NCBI GenBank assembly: GCA_964598255.1
Contig: CAZRBA010000060.1
Location: 1 to 64,000 of the forward strand
Source: Caldithrix sp964598255
Lineage (GTDB): Bacteria; Calditrichota; Calditrichia; Calditrichales; Calditrichaceae
Length of the DNA: 64,000 bases
Direction: 5' to 3'
Of the stretch, positions 62,455 to 64,000 are shown piece after piece. How positions within the stretch are numbered: the stretch's first letter is position 1; each line of letters opens with the position of its first letter. The translations under genes were made by a program, and so were the position numbers. Under the pieces are notes generated by a model. The model saw nothing but the letters and a program-made list of their open reading frames with translations, was not told where the DNA came from and made no database searches.

Positions 62455-63303
62455 ATGATCCGATTTATTGATGTTTTTAAGTATTACGAAGATACACCGG
62501 CTTTACAGGGGCTTTCGTTCCACATTTTCGCAGGAGAAATTTTCGGCTTGTTGGGCCCTAACGGAGCGGGTAAAACCACCACCGTACATATTTTGGCTGG
62601 TATTTTGCCTTTTGATCGTGGTGAGGTTCTGATTAAGGGAGAAAAAATCGGGCAACGTAATACGATTTTTAAATCCATTGGCATTGCGCCACAAATGTTT
62701 TCGTTGTATGAAAACCTAACCGCCTATGAGAACCTTGCTTTTTTCGGACGGTTGTATGGTTTAAAAGGCCAAGCGCTTAAACAGCGAATTAAAGAGGCCT
62801 TGCAATTTGTTCGGCTTTTACCTAAGGCATCCAAAAGTGTAAAGAGCTTTTCCGGGGGCATGAAACGGCGGCTCAATTTGGCAGCGGCGTTAATTCACAA
62901 ACCGCAAATATTAATTTTAGACGAGCCTACGGTAGGTGTTGATCCTCAATCGAGAAACGCCATTTTTGAAAACATCCGTCAGCTTAAGGCGCAGGGACAT
63001 ACTCTTATTTACACCACGCATTACATGGAAGAGGCCGAACAACTTTGCGATCGGGTTGCCATTATTGATCATGGGAGATTGCTGGCTTGCGATACGGTTC
63101 TGAATTTATTGAACCGTTACGGAAACGAACGCATATTAACCGTTGAAACTACGACAGGCAAAAAAAGTTTTGTAAACCACAGTCCCGCTGAAGCCTTGGA
63201 AAGGCTTAAAAAGGAAAAACATATTTTGAGTTTTCGCATGGAACGGGCTACTTTAGAACACGTTTTTTTAAAGCTAACTGGTCATTCGTTAAGGGACAAC
63301 TGA
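62455..63303 (+). CDS. ABC transporter ATP-binding protein (ABC-2 exporter type)
   Basis: The 282-aa ATPase has Walker A GLLGPNGAGKTTTVHIL near residue 33, the Q-loop in APQMFSLYENLT, the signature FSGGMKRRLNLAAAL near 136, Walker B ILILDEPTVGVD near 158 and the H-loop TTHYMEEAEQL near 193. It powers the permease that follows, whose ATG overlaps its stop codon as TGATG. It is of the DrrA/YbhF class. Whether it also serves the ATPase-less efflux operon 11 kb upstream is unknown. Confidence 0.93.
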   Translation: MIRFIDVFKYYEDTPALQGLSFHIFAGEIFGLLGPNGAGKTTTVHILAGILPFDRGEVLIKGEKIGQRNTIFKSIGIAPQMFSLYENLTAYENLAFFGRLYGLKGQALKQRIKEALQFVRLLPKASKSVKSFSGGMKRRLNLAAALIHKPQILILDEPTVGVDPQSRNAIFENIRQLKAQGHTLIYTTHYMEEAEQLCDRVAIIDHGRLLACDTVLNLLNRYGNERILTVETTTGKKSFVNHSPAEALERLKKEKHILSFRMERATLEHVFLKLTGHSLRDN

Positions 63304-64000
63304 TGCAAAGTATATTGGCCATTGCCTTTAAGGATTTAAAATTACTGCTACGCGACAGGGGCGGACTTTTTTTTACGTTTTTTTACCCTATTTTATTCGC
63401 TCTTTTTTTCGGTTTTATTTTTCAACCGAGCGGCACGGAAATTGGTGCGCTTAAAGTAAATGTGGTAGACCGAGACAAGAGCCAAGAATCAAAGGCGTTT
63501 ATCGAGCTATTAAAAACAGCGCCCGAGCTGGATATTACTTTAACTGATTCCTTACAAGCCCGTAAGGAGGTATTGGCGGGTAAGAAAATTGCTTATGTGA
63601 TTTTGGAACGCGGTTTTGGTAGAGCCCGAAAAAATCCTTTTTGGGGCAAGGCACCTGTTGTGCTCGTGGGAATCGATCCATCCAGAAAGGCCGAAGCCGG
63701 AATGTTAAACGGGATTTTAATGAAATATGCGGTAAAGGACATGCAAAACGTTCTTTCAAATACGAAACACTTGCGGCAACTAACATCAACGGCATTGAAA
63801 TCGGTTAAAACCGATCCCGATTTACCTACGTACGACAAGCAAATTTTATTCGACTTATTTCATTCATTAAATCGTTTTTTAGGTGATTCGCGCTTGAGCT
63901 CAAAGGGAAAAAACGGAAGCGGTTTTAGCGGACTTGAACCTTTGGTCATAAAAGAAAAAAACATAACCATTTCATCTTTGCGACAACAAAACAGTTTTGC
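63303..64000 (+). CDS. ABC-2 type permease, 3' end beyond the window
   Basis: The reading frame is open from ATG to the last base, giving 232 codons plus two bases. The N-terminus (ILAIAFKDLKLLLRDRGGLFFTFFYPILFALFFGFIF is a membrane segment preceded by the typical amphipathic FKDLKLLLRD) fits ABC-2 permeases. The extracytoplasmic domain follows (LKVNVVDRDKSQESKAFIELL). The remaining membrane segments lie outside the window. It is translationally coupled to the ATPase gene. Confidence 0.85.
   Translation, partial: MQSILAIAFKDLKLLLRDRGGLFFTFFYPILFALFFGFIFQPSGTEIGALKVNVVDRDKSQESKAFIELLKTAPELDITLTDSLQARKEVLAGKKIAYVILERGFGRARKNPFWGKAPVVLVGIDPSRKAEAGMLNGILMKYAVKDMQNVLSNTKHLRQLTSTALKSVKTDPDLPTYDKQILFDLFHSLNRFLGDSRLSSKGKNGSGFSGLEPLVIKEKNITISSLRQQNSF

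Overview
The window reads as chromosomal DNA of a Gram-negative, non-sporulating bacterium of the FCB (Fibrobacteres-Chlorobi-Bacteroidetes) superphylum. The evidence is LptD and LptE homologues, several proteins with type IX secretion (T9SS) C-terminal sorting domains, a PorU-like C25 peptidase, and lipoproteins. A complete lower mevalonate pathway is unusual for bacteria; together with the T9SS proteins it makes me favour Calditrichota (Caldithrix relatives), but that assignment is inference from gene content, not a phylogeny. No rRNA, insertion sequence, prophage or CRISPR array was found.

Layout. 1-940: tRNA-Pro, tRNA-Arg, tRNA-His and tRNA-Glu genes. A 390-bp unit carrying a small GIY-YIG nuclease gene follows tRNA-Glu, bounded by an exact 81-bp duplication of the tRNA 3' end and its terminator. 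1074-6179: mevalonate pathway genes for diphosphomevalonate decarboxylase, phosphomevalonate kinase, a fused HMG-CoA reductase/mevalonate kinase, and type 1 IPP isomerase. 6342-9872: two glycosyltransferases and a lipoprotein. 9855-13871: PorU-like peptidase. 14064-21892: a phytol/dolichol-kinase-like membrane protein, B3/B4-domain protein, TlpA-like protein, 2-hydroxyacid dehydrogenase, MBL hydrolase, SDR, PlsX and QueG. 21936-32542: a T9SS secreted protein, HtpG, a DUF512 radical-SAM-like protein, Der, a putative secreted metalloprotease and a TPR protein. 32574-44271 (minus strand): LptD, RNase R, PrmC, then a tight run of trpS, scpA, scpB, rluB, an unknown Rossmann protein and cmk. 44429-51648: a sodium:solute symporter divergent from a TetR-controlled efflux operon (TolC-like, HlyD-like, two ABC-2 permeases, no ATPase). 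51828-62240: SpmB/SpmA-like proteins, an AgmX/TonB-like protein, CoaE, a T9SS subtilase, an acidic TPR protein, LptE and a sigma-54 activator. 62455-64000: an ABC exporter ATPase and a permease cut by the window end.

How the genes work together. The mevalonate genes would supply IPP and DMAPP for quinones, undecaprenyl phosphate and other isoprenoids; the HMG-CoA synthase and thiolase needed upstream are not here. LptD, LptE, PorU and the sorting-domain proteins all belong to the outer membrane and its export systems. The trpS-scpAB-rluB-cmk and rnr-prmC blocks are housekeeping operons with stop/start overlaps. The best candidate for something new is the tRNA-Glu/GIY-YIG cassette at the left edge. 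Next come the HMGR-mevalonate kinase fusion, a CoaE without its P-loop lysine, and the serial hairpins between rnr and lptD.
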